A DNA stretch of 64,000 bases, taken from the NCBI GenBank assembly GCA_013399305.1, contig VXAI01000035.1, positions 195,015 to 259,014 on the forward strand, in the 5' to 3' direction. This stretch comes from Rostratula benghalensis (Eukaryota > Chordata > Aves > Charadriiformes > Rostratulidae). The notes under the pieces are model-generated. The model did no database searches, was not told the origin of the DNA, and saw only the letters and a list, made by a program, of their open reading frames with translations. Numbering within the stretch: the first letter of the stretch is position 1; every line of letters starts with the position of its first letter. Positions 1 through 12,507 of the stretch are shown one piece after another. Both the position numbers and the translations under genes were made by a program.

Positions 1-2408
1 AGGAGAAACTTTATGATAGAGGTCACATGGGAAGAAAGCTGGAGGATGTGGTAAACACACAGAGGCAGGCAGCCATCTGACTGTCTCCAGAGGAAGATGT
101 CAATTTGGGCAGGAGGAAGGAGCCAATGTGTAGCAAGCTTCCTAAAACGAGAAGGTGCTATGAATTTTATGTGGATCGTGTGCTCTGAGTGCAGAAGCCC
201 TTTCCATGTCCATGAAAACAATCCTGTCTCTTCTGCTTCATCTTGTCAAGCAAAGTGGTGGAGTTCCCCATAGAGTTTGTTTCTGTAAGGCCGGGACTGG
301 GGGTGTTTCTTGGTTGAGTTCACACAACTTAATATACAGGACAATGTTTCTGAAAATTCAGTCAGTCTAACATTTTAGTTATAATTGAATAGTATTGCAG
401 AGTGTTAGATACTCAACCCATTGCCTATTTAATACTTTCAGAATTAATAACTGATTCAGCCTGGGACATGATGAATGTCCATGTCAAAGTCTAATCATAT
501 CTGGCTTTTGTTCCAGCATATTCCAGAGACAAAACATTCTTTTATGACTCTACTAGTCTAGGCATTTTTAAAAACAGAGAATAAAAAGTCTTGGCAGGAA
601 TCCAGTCACTAGAATGATATTCATTCCAGGAATATTTTTAAGGCCACTGCTTGCTGTTCATCCTCCTGGTATTCTTCAGTTGCTCTTTACAATTGAGACA
701 TCCTTTCTTTCCTTTAAAAAGTATAGGTGGTTTCAGCTTGCTCTAGGAAGACCTAGATTCTAATGATAAAAGGTATTTATTTACTTGTACTTAGCCATCA
801 CAGTCCTGTAAATTTCACAAAGCAAGTTCAAAGGAGGCTGTAAGGTCAGAGTATAATTATTTATTTCAGTCTTCATCAAGTACTCAGATGAAGTACTACT
901 ACTTGCAGTAGAGAAAAACATTGTCATGTGGAGAGCTCCAGAAATGGCAACCTCCCCCCATTTTTCTAGTATTACTCAAGCCTGTGTTACTGGTCATTCG
1001 CCTTCCCTGTCTGTGCTTGGTGATGTAACGCCAAGCTATTAAAGAAACTATGCTGCAAGATACCCTGAAATGTCTCAGAAATAACTTTAAAGGTAGTATG
1101 TGCAGTCAAGCTAGACAGACCCAGTATTCCTGACTTGGGGAATCTGGTCTACAGCAAAAGAAGAGTCCAAAAGAGTCTATCTACTTTCAAGATATAGGAT
1201 TTACAAGAAATAAACCCCGGCAGTTACTTTCAGTCGTAAAATTAATGACATTTAAATAAAAATGTTGTGTAAAAGAAAGTTTAGTCTTCACAAAATGTGC
1301 ACTTCTTGAAGTTGTTTCAGTTATTGATTGCTGGATTATGGCATTTGCAATAACTCAGAAATCTTGAAATGTTTTAAAGTAGCCTTTTCATTTTCATACA
1401 GAGATTGCAAAAGTGCTAGTTCAGCGGGATGTGAAGATGAACTCTGCATCCAAATACACAAGTATCTGACTACGCTTTTAGTTTTTCCATCATAAGAGTT
1501 GTTTCAATCACTGCCCTTCCACAGGAAAAAGGTATTTTGACTGTTGGTTTGATAAAGACAAAAATACCATAGAGATAGAGACCATCAGGGCTTGGAATGT
1601 CTTTCTATAAGGAAGAAAGCCCAATATTAAGGCTATCACATTCAAACTGGCAGGGATCAAATACTTGTACCCATTCTGATATTAAATATCACTTTGTTAA
1701 AGGAACAATCCCAAGGTGACAGCTTGTAGCCTTGTGGGTTATTTTTGGGCAGAAAGGGTCAATATGATCATCTAGCCCTGCTTTGTGGATCACAGAAATG
1801 TAGCTATTCCTTTTGGATGCAAGCCCAGAGACCGAGTCTGTCTGACATTTTAGTGCTCTTATTGTCTTCAAGTGATTTTTCTTCTCGTAAAAAATAGTAG
1901 CTTTTTGCTTCAAGAGTACTGCATCATTTTATAATTTTACAATCCAGTCCAAAGTCAATTCTGATTTTGTAATTGATGCATTTGAATGGGGAAAGAATAG
2001 AAAGCACAGTGACTTATTCTGATCTCTGAGCAGCTTATCTAGGAAAGGGGTAGCCTTTCTCATCACTTGTAGGGTTCAAGTCAGCATTTGATATTATTTT
2101 AGCTCAGTAAGAAGGCATAAATGCAGAGAGTGGACTATCATAGGGAAACTCTGTGGCATGGGTTATGGAGCAGGATCTGGCTAAATGCACAAATGATCCC
2201 TCCTGGCCTTCATACTGCTGAATTACTTCATGCATGTTAACCATAATTTACAGTAAATGTGTGTAGTGGAAATTAGCAACATAATTAAATGGGCTCTAAC
2301 ATTTTGCTGTATTTCTTTTTATTTTTCCACACGTGAACAGAATGTCAAAAGAACCACGTAACAAGATAACACGTTACAAATGGTATTACCTATGCTCTTC
2401 TAAGAAAA

Positions 2409-2437
2409 CTCACAATTAGAGACACACTAATTGTGAG
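2409..2437. repeat. perfect inverted repeat, 11-bp arms, 7-nt spacer
   Basis: CTCACAATTAG at 2409-2419 is followed by a 7-nt spacer and its exact reverse complement CTAATTGTGAG at 2427-2437. The arms are perfect, and pairing does not extend beyond them. It could form a short hairpin in DNA or RNA, or hold two head-to-head copies of a binding site. It is too short for a microRNA precursor. Confidence 0.85.
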
Positions 2438-2727
2438 CAGGGGGTGAAAAAGTGAGTATTGCTGTAATGGCTGGTACATTTGTAATAATTAAGGGTTAAG
2501 GTATGTGATTGGTATGAGAGGGGAGCTGATACTGGTGTGCTTCTGTGCAAAAATGTTAGGTTCCCCTTCCAACTCCCGCCTATTGCTAGCTGGCTAGCTA
2601 AAACAAATAACACTGCATGCTAAATATAAGTGGCTAGATCCTACTGTGGATCCATCTGCAACCGTACCACGTGCCAGTTGCTCTAGGTAGGGTATCTTGG
2701 CATGGACATCTGTTTACAGGGAAAGCC

Positions 2728-2752
2728 TTTTTTTTTTTTACTTTTTTTTTTT
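2728..2752 (+). repeat. double poly-T tract
   Basis: Twelve T (2728-2739), then AC, then eleven T (2742-2752). There is no CR1 or SINE body next to it. It may be an old poly(A) tail of a minus-strand retroposed sequence or a simple homopolymer. Confidence 0.7.
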
Positions 2753-4669
2753 GCTGCCCTAATTGTTTCCATGTATTTCAGACTTGGGTTTCTCCCATTT
2801 CATGGACATGAGAGCAATTAGCCGAGAACTTACAAGCTCAGCAGAGTTAAGGGAGTAGTTTCTAAACAAATCAAGGTTGCTCACAAGGCATGTTTTCTCA
2901 GATCCGGTGAAATGGTAAATACAGCCATCTCTCAATTAGTTTGACCAGAGGGGGAGATGGGATAACCTGGATAAAGAAAACACAGATACAACAAAACATA
3001 TGTAAATGAGTCGATAAGATTTTATGATAAAAGCATAAAAGGGAAAAGGTTTGGGATGCTTTTGGCTTAGATTCATGGGTGCTAATGAGCTCCTGAGCTG
3101 GTAAGTGTATATACCGTGTGCTGCGATATACCTTACCCCAAGTCTATCACATATGGTATAAACATTTCCCTGCTTCCACAGCCCTAAGAAATCTCATTTC
3201 TTGGTAGGGACTCTGTGTTCATGCACAGGGCTGTAAGCAGGAGCGATGCTGCTCCTGAGTCACATCTGGCTTGGCTGGTGTCTGCATTGGGATCACCAGG
3301 GCTTTTGCTTATAGGGTCAATGAGGGTGAAACCCCCTCAATGACTATAGCATAGCTCATCTGCTCTACCCCACGGGTGGCAGAACTCACTGCATGCAAGG
3401 CTTTCCCTGGATCTAGTTTATAAGTGAATATTCTCCTATCTGCTCTCTGTATGGTTGTTGCTTTCCCATGCTGCTTTAATTAAATAGCTTCTGTCTGCTG
3501 TTCCAATATAATCTGCTTGCCAATACTTAAACCGATGTTTTCATACACTTCTCTAAACATACTGCATCAAAATTCAGCCTGATTTACACCCCTGGACTTC
3601 TCAGAGTTCTGAGAAAAACACATTAGAAAGAATCTTACAAAAAGTTAACTTATAAAGGTTATAACATTACCAGACATTCTCTTCTATGTGGTATCTCAAA
3701 TACTGCTGATCCATGGTCACATGTGCTAATAAATTCAAGTATACGAAATGTTTAAAACCATAGTCTGTGTGTATATAGAAGAAAAAAGATTGGGAATTGA
3801 GAATATCTTTTAAGAAGTCACTGTTGTATATCTATAAGCACTCTGTAGCACTTGCTTTCAGAATCAGTATTTATTAGCACACCATATTTGGAAACATAAA
3901 GGTTGTTAACTATTCCTGAACACTTAAGTATCCAATATGGGTTGAAATTTTGCATTGCTACATATTTCATTACTTCAGTGCAGCTTGTATTCCCAGCTGT
4001 CTAAAGCTACACAGGGTTGATGCAGTTAAATATGCTTAACTTTTCAGAATGGACCCTTGAAACTTGAAGTCCTCTATAATCTCAAGGTCTTTTTTTCTAA
4101 ACACGAGGGCTTATCTTTGAGAAGACTTTCTCTTCCTGCTCATGTTCCTCTTAATGGATACTAGTTGGCCAAGTGATGTTGGGAGTGATGGTCAAGACAT
4201 GTGTAGTGTTGCACACAGTTGTAAAGCCATCGGGACCTTCATGGTTCTCGGGGTGCTGTGGATCTCTAAGTCTGGTTACACCCCAGGATTCCAATCCGGT
4301 ATCCTCATCCTGAGCAGCAGCAACATTTTTGGAGGTAACTTGACTGAAGTCCACTGGGCTCCCGAGATGTGCATTTAGTGAGAAAGTGTTGGAGAGTGAG
4401 GCCTTGAATATGCGATAGGCAAATGTCCAAGTCTACCTGCTCCCTTGGTAAAAAGTTAAGATTTCTGCACTGATGCTGGAAGTTCTAGGAATCAAGCCCT
4501 TGTCTAGTTTGTCACTGTCAAACCGGGGGGACACACATCCTCTTTGTAAATGTCCAAGGAGTTGTTTTTTCAAGAAGAGTCAGGTATATGTATACTAGTT
4601 GTCTCCTTAGCACAGAGCCTCTCCAGCACTCTAACCCTATACTTTAGTCACTACTGACAGGTAGAGGGC

Positions 4670-5020
4670 AAATTTGCATAATGAACTGTTTAAATATTCA
4701 GTTTTATCAAGGCTTCAAGGCACTATTTGTCCTCCGCATCTTCAATAGCTAGTGACCCTATCTAAATCAACATCATTTGTCAAATCAAATTAGGCTTGTT
4801 GTTAATTTCAGACAGTGATGTTCATCTTTTTGATGCTTTCAAACAACTCTGAGGTAAATCCCTGTGACATAATGCTGCTTAGATATGCTAAATGAGTCAC
4901 TTGTTCAATGCTGCAATTGTCAGAAAAATATGAAACTTAGCTCTAAGGTAAATATTGTTGGGTCACTTGAAATGTATGCAAATTTGACATTTCTCTGCTG
5001 ATTAGCATATCTACACATCA
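4670..5020. promoter_or_regulatory. possible conserved non-coding / enhancer block
   Basis: This block lacks repeats and is dense in short words typical of vertebrate enhancers: an octamer ATGCAAAT near 4976-4983, a TGAGTCA AP-1-like word near 4895, and several homeodomain-like ATTAG and TTAAT words. The even AT-rich texture resembles conserved non-coding elements. This is judged by eye only; conservation cannot be seen from one sequence. Confidence 0.2.
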
Positions 5021-8000
5021 AAGTTTTCTATATATCACATCAGATATTTTTGATTCAGGAGAGTTAAGGTCAGTGGCACTTGGCATACTCTTTACTTTGC
5101 ATCAGACAAGATGAGAAATGAAAGTCTTCTTAGGGAAACTTTCCAGCTCAAACCTTACTTTGCTGAAGCAAGAGCATATTTCTGCAGAGCAGCAGGGCAA
5201 AATAGCAGAGATTCCTGTTTTTCAGTATAAATCTAATAAAGGAACATAAAGAGATTGTTCAGTTAACTAATGAATTCAAAAGGGGAAAATAAGTAAAACA
5301 GAGATTAGGTATTTGGGTGCAGTGAGAGTAGAAAGCTTATCTTAATCTCTGCCTATAGAAAGTATATATCTGCATATGTATATGGTGTTTTTTTGCCTTT
5401 GAAATGAGTCTCTTTTTTGTAAATGAAAAAAAAATGGGAGGTACACCCTGAACTTTTAAAAGTTGTGTGTTGGTTTGTGGCTGAAATGTGTCAGTTTTAC
5501 ACTGTCCTTCCACAAATCTACCTGCACTTGATGGAATGCTGCAGTTCCTAAGTTCATTATCTCAGTGATTGCTTCCATAGATGCTAATGTAAGTGGTCAC
5601 AAGAGTTAATTGTTCACACATTTTGTGCATCAGGCCTTTGGAGATCATCAATAAATTGTCAGTGGATTCGAGCCTCCAAAACTTTCTGTGAAAATCCATT
5701 ATGTTCAATGACAGATGGATCTTGGTTTGGATGGTCCTCGGCTGCCTCGTACATCATCACAGGAAGGATAATTTATGTAGCCCCTCTGAAGTCCTGATAC
5801 CTGAACAGACCTGTGCACCTCCTTACCCTTATTGACACAGAGAGCAGAGAGTAGGCACTAAAAATCCAAAAGAGCATCTTACTGGAGTGCACAAGTACAG
5901 TGACTTTCTGTTCTGGTGCAGTGGAGTAGCTGGGTTGTGTAGCTGTGCTTTTTCTTTCAAAAAGAGTGAAACTATCTCAACTACGGCATCCAGTGAATGC
6001 CAGCAAAAATTTGTTTTAAAAATAAAACAAAGATTTTTTCAAATTATTGGAGCAGAAAGATGTGTCAGACACCACTAGCATATGTTTATTTTTTTTCTTT
6101 TTCTCTCCTATAACTGAAACACGGCCAAACCCTGCTTCTTTCTCCTTTACCTTGTGTGAGTATGCGTGCACATGTATATACAGATATAAATTTTATCCTT
6201 ACTCTGCATGGAGACTTTACGGGCTAGGTTCTGGAAATGAGTGAATGGACTTATTAGACTCCAGAAAATAAGACATAGAAATGCTGGTTGATCCATTATT
6301 ACTGCAGGGCATATAGCACCATTCAACCACATTAGTAGTTGATGTTTGATGATAAATCAATAATAGCTTTTATCTTTTAAGTAAAAGATATTTTATTCTC
6401 TTCCGCCTTTCCCGTGATGGGTGATATAAAACCAGGAGCTGCACTCACATTCTTAAGGCAAGATTTTAAAACTATTTTGGTGTAAGATTCACATTTGCAA
6501 GCTGCCCATGCTTCCCATATTGGCAATGATTTTGACAAATGTAAAAAAGTCACTAATATTTTGACACTTTCACTGCCCAACTATGATACCAGCTGGCTGT
6601 GAATTCAGTTATTCATTGTTCTGCTGTATTTTAAAGACTGGTCCAGAGCCAATGTACTGGACCGGCTCCATTCATTCATTTTCAAGATTGAAGTTTCAGC
6701 TAACTGTAGTGGCCATTTTTCAAATAGATCTGGAAACCTCTTCCAATTTAACAGGATCATACAGAACAGAAAAAGTCAAGTGTGCATGTAGATTTAAAGC
6801 TCTTCTCTTCGAGGGGAGGAATATATACTTTTCAATATGAATCAACTCAAGTCTTTACAGGATTTCTCAGGATTCGACTGCTCTCATTCTTTTTTTTTTC
6901 TTTAAGACATGACCAGTATTTTTTTTTTCACAGTAAAGCAAGCAAAAAGAAAAAAAATCTTTATAATGATTAGATGGATTTAAAATAAAATTGAACTGAG
7001 GGATAACTGTTATGAATTCTTAAAATGAGAAATCACTACACCAGACTCATGCTGCCTGACACTTATAGCAACTCAATCGTTACTTTTAAAGAAACTAAAA
7101 AGGAACTTACACATTTTTGACTCCAGGCAGGCAAATACAACTTTAAAATGGACAGAGATGGAGCTCTCAGAAGTCCTTAGTGCACCTGTACAGGACCCTT
7201 CGCAAGTCCAATCTTTTCCAATCTGAGCATCCTGGAGAGCAGATACACATCTAAGTAAGCAGGTCCTTTTGAAACTGCCCTTCTTTAACAAATATAATAA
7301 AAATCTGCTTACTTGGTAAGTCTTCTTTATTGTGCCTGCTAATGTTTTACAGTTTTCCAAAGCCAGTAACAATATTCATCCCTCTGGCTTGTAACTCACT
7401 GATTAAAAAACAGATTGCCAGCAGTCATCTGCTATTGTCTGGCTTCTTAAATTCTGTTTCTGGTTTAATTTACTTGATTGTTCCATGCACTATTCATGAG
7501 TTCTATAATATTCCAAACTTTAATTTCAACAGATTAATTCTTACTAATTATTCAACATATGAACCTGCACATGAGAATTGTACTGTATGCACCATCCTGA
7601 GGCATAGAATGCAATGTCGAATCGTTTTCTGATTTCAAGTGGAAAACAAACTAATTATGTGGAAATATGATAATATATTGTGCTGCAGGGACCAGCCCTT
7701 TGTCTGTTTAGAAATGTTTACTTATGATCGGCTCCCTGTGTTATTTCTTCCAGGAGGAGTTGCCCTTTCTTAATGCATAAACATTATTGACTGGTCCATG
7801 ATTCTTTACTTCAAGAAACCCGATTTACATAATTTTATATTACTTCTGTCTGGTGGAAACAAACAAGACGTCCCAGGAAAGTAATAATTGAGCTAGCTGT
7901 GGCAATCTTCTGGAAAGATAAGACACGGAAGTCCTTGGAAATGAAGGATCACTTATTTCTGTTTTATTTCCCCTACTTTTTTTTTTTTAAGCTGTCACAC

Positions 8001-9269
8001 AGCTTTACCTCTGCGTTGTTTGATTTGATGCGTATCAGCATCCAGCACTTCAGCACAGCATGGGGTGCAAATCAACCATCAAAAAACTGAAGCAGAACAG
8101 GCTTTCTCCAGTTTTCTGTCAAGGTACCCCAGTCAAAACTAATTGGGTAATGGTGCTGCTGTGAAATATCGGGATACCGGATCGTTCAGCGTTTGGGAGA
8201 AGGGTGGTGAAGTCCTGCCGTGGCCGATGGAGCTGTCAGTGATTTGTGGTGTCTCAGCCTTACCAGGCTAGAAACTGTGGTGAAGCAGCAAACCCTTGCT
8301 GTCATGCTGCTCAGCTGAAAAATAAATGAATTAGTTAAATACAGGAGGGGAAATAAGACACACACACAACCCCACCATAGTAAAACCCCACTTTTTTTGC
8401 TTCCCATGCCATGTGAAATGTGATACGTGTTACAAACTGGAAGGTTGAAATGTGTTTTCATAAATTAATCACCAGAGAAAACTATAAAAATAAAATAGAG
8501 GAATTGAGTTTCTCAAGGGACACTGATCAGTAGTGGCATTATGTAGCAAGCCAAGGCTTTATGAAAACAAACACCAGCAACGATGAATGAAGGTAAAATC
8601 TGGTCCTTAGAACTACATTTTAGTAGATGGTGATACAACATGGTTTTGCATGTATCATAATTCTCTCATTCCCCCTAGAAAGCCAGCTTTTAAATAACAG
8701 GGTACTTGGTTTTCTATTCTGTCTTCTCCAATAGTTTGTAATTTATGAACTTTACAGTATCTAATGCATCCCAGTATTTATCCCATTACTTTTTGCTTTT
8801 TGATGGCAAAACAGTTTGCTTTATGTTTCAACTGTATTTTTGTTTTTATTTCTACTGTGTCTTGCCTATAGACCCTAAGGAGTGATCAGAGGGACACGTC
8901 TCTAATGCTAACATCCCTGTCCTAAAAGTGCCCAGTCTAGGGTCCAATTTCTGGATCCAAAAAGAAACACAGCATTCATTTAGCAATTTTTCTCTAGTAA
9001 CTCTAATAGAAGTTTGCAATAACATTATCTTAAAAGTGTAAAACTGAGTCAGTGCTGTGAGCAGAAGTTTTTTTCAGTCCTCTTTTAAAGAATGTCTTAG
9101 TATCTAACAGAATGTTGAGTTAGAAGTCCCCTTACGCTCCGCATCTCCCCGTCCCAACCCTACTGATCATTACTGGTTGAGAGGAGGGATGGAAAACAGA
9201 ACTGATCTTGAGATGAATCCCTTAATTTGTTCCAGCCACTGATTTTTCCAAAGATTTTTTTCCTGCCAG

Positions 9270-9368
9270 AAAGAAAAATGGAGGAATGTATTTTTCACAA
9301 TGGAAACGTCCCTGGAGAGAGCAGGACAGCTCAGGAAGCACATGAAAACTCAAAGAGCCAGCATGGAG
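9270..9368 (+). other. candidate internal coding exon, 99 nt, phase 1-1
   Basis: A strong acceptor (T-rich tract, then CCTGCCAG) ends at 9269, and a donor GAG|GTGAAT starts at 9369. The segment is open when its first two bases complete a codon. It gives 32 codons containing MEECIFHNGNVPGESRTAQE, with one base left over. Its length of 99 nt is a multiple of three, so skipping would keep the frame. The frame matches the candidate terminal exon 350 bp downstream (9719-9888). I recognise no domain. The peptide is hydrophilic, without repeats or a membrane segment. Equally exon-like segments arise by chance several times in 64 kb, so the call rests on splice sites, frame and the matching neighbour only. 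Confidence 0.22.
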
Positions 9369-9718
9369 GTGAATTTTTATTATTAATTTTAGATATTGCA
9401 TTTTATCTTGATAGAAATCTAAAGAGTACTGTCTTAAAAGACTCTGGTATGACTTTTCTGATGTCAGTTAAGATGGTTTTGTTCACACTTAATGAAGAGA
9501 TCAGGGAATGAGGAGGATGATGGGATGATATGGATGAGAGGATTATTTTTCTCACTTGGGGTCAGACTTGTAGAGTAACTTGCTCCTTTTTTTTAGAAAG
9601 AAGGACCGTGGAAAAACTTCATTGGGAAATAGCTGTAGAGCTTCTCTTAATGGTATTTAAATAATTGAAATGTAAATATCATTGTAAACAAGCAGACTGT
9701 ATTTTCTCTCTGTCGCAG

Positions 9719-9888
9719 CAGTGCTTAGCATGTTGGAAAGGCAATGCAAGGAAACAGGGAAGAAAGGAGGACATTTCTCCAATCCCAGGGCATTCTACAG
9801 ATTCTGCTACAGCCTCCAGCTGTACCACTGGCTCCAGGCTGTGATCTCGTCTGATCTCCAGCTCAGCTGGGTCGGCTTTCTTGGCTGA
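9719..9888 (+). other. candidate terminal coding exon with stop and poly(A) signal
   Basis: A good acceptor (TTTTCTCTCTGTCGCAG) ends at 9718. If the leftover G of the 9270-9368 segment is joined to the first two bases (CA), the frame reads Ala and then 55 codons to TGA at 9886-9888. A methionine lies at 9730, and the C-terminal part contains FCYSLQLYHWLQAVISSDLQ. An AATAAA hexamer lies at 9904-9909, only 16 nt after the stop. With the upstream segment this would be an 88-residue C-terminus across a 350-bp intron. No family is recognised. AATAAA is common in AT-rich DNA, so chance remains the main alternative. Confidence 0.22.
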
Positions 9889-10040
9889 GAGACATTCCTC
9901 GAAAATAAACCAGAGATGTTTCTAGATATGAGAGATCACTGAAGGTAGGTGGTTGGGGCTGGATCTGACCCAGGGAAGAAAGCTTTCTGCCACCTCTAGC
10001 TCCACACCTGCAGCGATGCTTGCTGGCAGTCTGTGGAGTC

Positions 10041-10100
10041 AATGATGCTAACCCTGCAGCACCCCTTAGAGGGGTGATGATGCTAACCCCTTAGAGGTTC
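10041..10100 (+). repeat. local imperfect tandem duplication
   Basis: The word ATGATGCTAACCC occurs at about 10042 and again at about 10078. CCCCTTAGAGG also occurs in both copies. The second copy lacks a few bases in the middle. This is a small slipped-strand duplication with no function visible. Confidence 0.6.
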
Positions 10101-10964
10101 TGTGTCTACACTTTATGGGTTGGGATTGGTGTGATGAAGTATCTTGATCAGGACCAGGTAAGAACATTTCTAGTAGTGCAAGAACACAAAACCATGTCAC
10201 CCTACTGCTCTGAAAAGGGCAGTCTTTTGATCTATGTGTTTTGAGCCCCTTCAATTCAGCTTTCATAAATCCTGGGCATCTTTTTGCAAGAAGGCAAGAT
10301 TTTTCAATTCTTTTTTTTTTTTTTCAGCACTGTGACTCTATATGAGTATAAAATGAAAAATGGAGGGCTTTCTCATGCTTGCCTGGACAGACGGGAGTGC
10401 TCTGGGCTGGAGGATACGGTCTCCTGGGCAGTGTTAGTGTAGGAGGTTCTGGATTCCATAGAGGGAATGTTGCAAAATCCAAAGTCTGTGCCTGACTGAG
10501 GATACCACCATCCTCTTCCTTCCCTTAGCACAGTTTAAGCCCCAAGGTGAGGGCAACTGGCAGATCAGTACCTCTTGCTCGCAGGGGTGCATTACAGGAT
10601 CCCACCAAGGCCTCTGCAGATGATGGGGTGTGGGGCACTGATCCATTTTGCCTTGATCTACCTGTACTCATAGTGTGTGTGCCATCAGTTAATGTTTGTG
10701 TGGACATGGAACAACTTCTTAATTCCTGGCATCTCTGAGCACAGGTTGAATTGATTAAATTTTGATGCATTCTGTGGGAGGCCATTGAATGCATCAGGAA
10801 AGTTTGTTCTTGTCTGCTCTGACCTACCCTGAGCCTCAGATGTTCCCCATTTCAGACATGAATGTTTTGGCTGGCATTTGTCATGATGTTAGGTGGTCTT
10901 GCTCAACGAAGCAGTGGGGCAAGAGGCATCCTTGTTTCTAGATAAAGAAGGTTTTTCAATCCTT

Positions 10965-11256
10965 CACAGAACCACAGAATGCCTGGGGATGGAAGGGACC
11001 TCTGGAGATCATCTAGTCCAAACCCCTTACTGAAGCAGGTTCACCCAGAACAAGTTGCACAGGAACACGGCCCAGCAGGCTTTGAATGTCTCCAGAGACT
11101 CCACCACCTCTCTGCACAGCCACTTCCAGGGCTCTGCCACCCCAGGAGTAAGGAAATCCCTCCTCATGTTTAGATGGAACTTTCTATGTTCAATTTTGTG
11201 CCCGTTTCCTCTTGTCTTGTCACTGGGCACCACTGAAAAAAGACTAATCCCACCCT
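10965..11256 (-). mobile_element. CR1 LINE, 5'-truncated copy
   Basis: Read on the minus strand, the copy ends (left side) in the CR1 tail of ATTCTGTG-type units. It contains the standard CR1 3' sequence, including CTCCAGAGGTCCCTTCCATC and the region for the ORF2 end. The minus-strand frame over 11027-11233 carries CR1-like words ([26 protein letters not shown]), interrupted by substitutions. The plus strand shows the familiar reverse pattern: ACCACAGAAT, GGAAGGGACCTCTGGAGATC, AGTCCAAACCCC. About 290 bp remain of a roughly 4.5-kb element. The right edge is approximate. The internal open frames are remnants, not host genes. Confidence 0.93.
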
Positions 11257-12439
11257 GTAGTTACTTCCAGACTCCCTCTTTTTCCCTTCCTTCCTTGATA
11301 TTTTCCATAAAGGAGTGGTTTGTCATTACTAATCTGTAGAAACCCAAAGGAAGCTAAAAGATGGCATGTCCTCAGCCAGGTCATCTGAACAGGGTCATCT
11401 CTTACACCCATGGTGTTGCTGGTGCACCCACCAGCTCCTGCAGGCTGGGTCCATGCCCTTTGGCCAGAATTTATGGACATCACTTACCCTTGCCGCTCTA
11501 TCAGAAAGCGTGCTCAGATTTCCCATGTACATGTTTTGTGGTGCCTCTGCGGTGGGTTAGCTGGTGCCACCCGTACTGGATTTCACTGGAAAGAAGCTTG
11601 CCATGGTTACTTACATAAAGGGTATATGCTGAGAGACTTTTGTTGCGGGAGTGACTGATCCAAAGCCTGTTGAAATAAATGCAAAGAATAGCCTTGTCTC
11701 CAGTGGGCTTGGGATCAGGCCCAGATCCACGATCATACTGTACTGTCTTTTTTCATAATTTTGTGAGGATGGCTTTTTCTTTTGTGCAACAAACCATGGC
11801 TAAGGGGAGTGGGGAAGAAAGGAAGGCAAGGAGAACCACAGAAACTGTGCTAAAGGAATTTAAAATGAAAAATGCATTAAAAATTTAGTATGTGAGCAAA
11901 ACCAGACTACTTTGCTCTGAAAGGGTGAAAGAGAGGAAAAATTATTTTAATATGTACCAGGCAAGGACAAGCACAAATCTGACCACGTCTGAGAACAGAA
12001 GAGAGCCACAGCCTTGGCTGACATTGAAAAGTTCTGGCAAATATCTCTGTTTAAAAGAAGGGGTGAGAGAAGGAAAGAGCCAGATCTGGCACATAAGCCC
12101 CTAGATGTTTGTGTGAAGCTATACCACACTTAGCTTTTGAGAATTTTTTTGCCTGATTTGAATGCATATGTTTGATAATAGGAAATGACATATTTATATT
12201 TGCTCCTTACATTACTCAGGAGTCTTTTAAAGAGTTCAGGGAATTAGTACAAAGGGTTCTGTGAGCTTCTGTGTTGCTCTTGCCAAGGCAACCTGGTAAT
12301 TAAGGGTTGCACTCTGTAAGTAATGGAAATCTAACAGTGCTGGGAGCTTGTGTGACTGGCAGGTAACTCTGAGATCTTTAGTAGGGGAACACAGTTTACT
12401 CAGGGGAGGAGAGAGTGTTTGGGTTGGCTCTATCTGCAG
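11257..12439. other. unique sequence without recognised gene
   Basis: Overlapping short open frames occur on both strands in a moderately GC-rich patch (11360-11660). None has a recognisable domain, and splice sites next to them are poor. A purine-rich segment lies at about 11790-11960. Nothing else stands out. Confidence 0.5.
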
Positions 12440-12507
12440 GAACTCTTGGCCATGGGAAGACTCCTAATGAGACCTATTGTGTCCCATCTGGTCGTGCTAC
12501 TCTGTCT
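12440..12507 (+). other. candidate first coding exon with signal peptide
   Basis: After CTATCTGCAG (AG at 12438-12439) the segment reads CTTGGCCATGGGA, an excellent Kozak context for ATG at 12452. The frame gives MGRLLMRPIVSHLVVLLC and then two bases (CT) before a strong donor GTGAGT at 12508. This has the layout of a cleavable signal peptide: short basic start (R3, R7), hydrophobic core LVVLLCL, and a phase-2 exon junction within or just after the core. Unspliced, the frame stops at once at a TGA that overlaps the donor, as is common for real exons. I cannot name the gene. Downstream segments whose first base completes the codon include 17768-17869, 52431-52499 and 61722-61780. The evidence is only sequence pattern. 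Confidence 0.33.

Larger units (their letters stand above)
1..9226. other. gene-free AT-rich stretch
   Basis: I recognise no gene or transposon here. The open frames are short (under about 100 codons), overlap on both strands and have no family motif. The stretch contains T tracts at 2728-2752, a perfect hairpin at 2409-2437, a (AC)n run near 8358 and a block near 4670-5020 that looks regulatory. The rest is undistinguished AT-rich DNA, as expected of an intron or intergenic spacer. Confidence 0.6.

Noticed and set aside
10979..11339. Overlapping open frames on both strands
   Set aside because: They lie in or run out of the CR1 copy at 10965-11256 and translate retroelement sequence.
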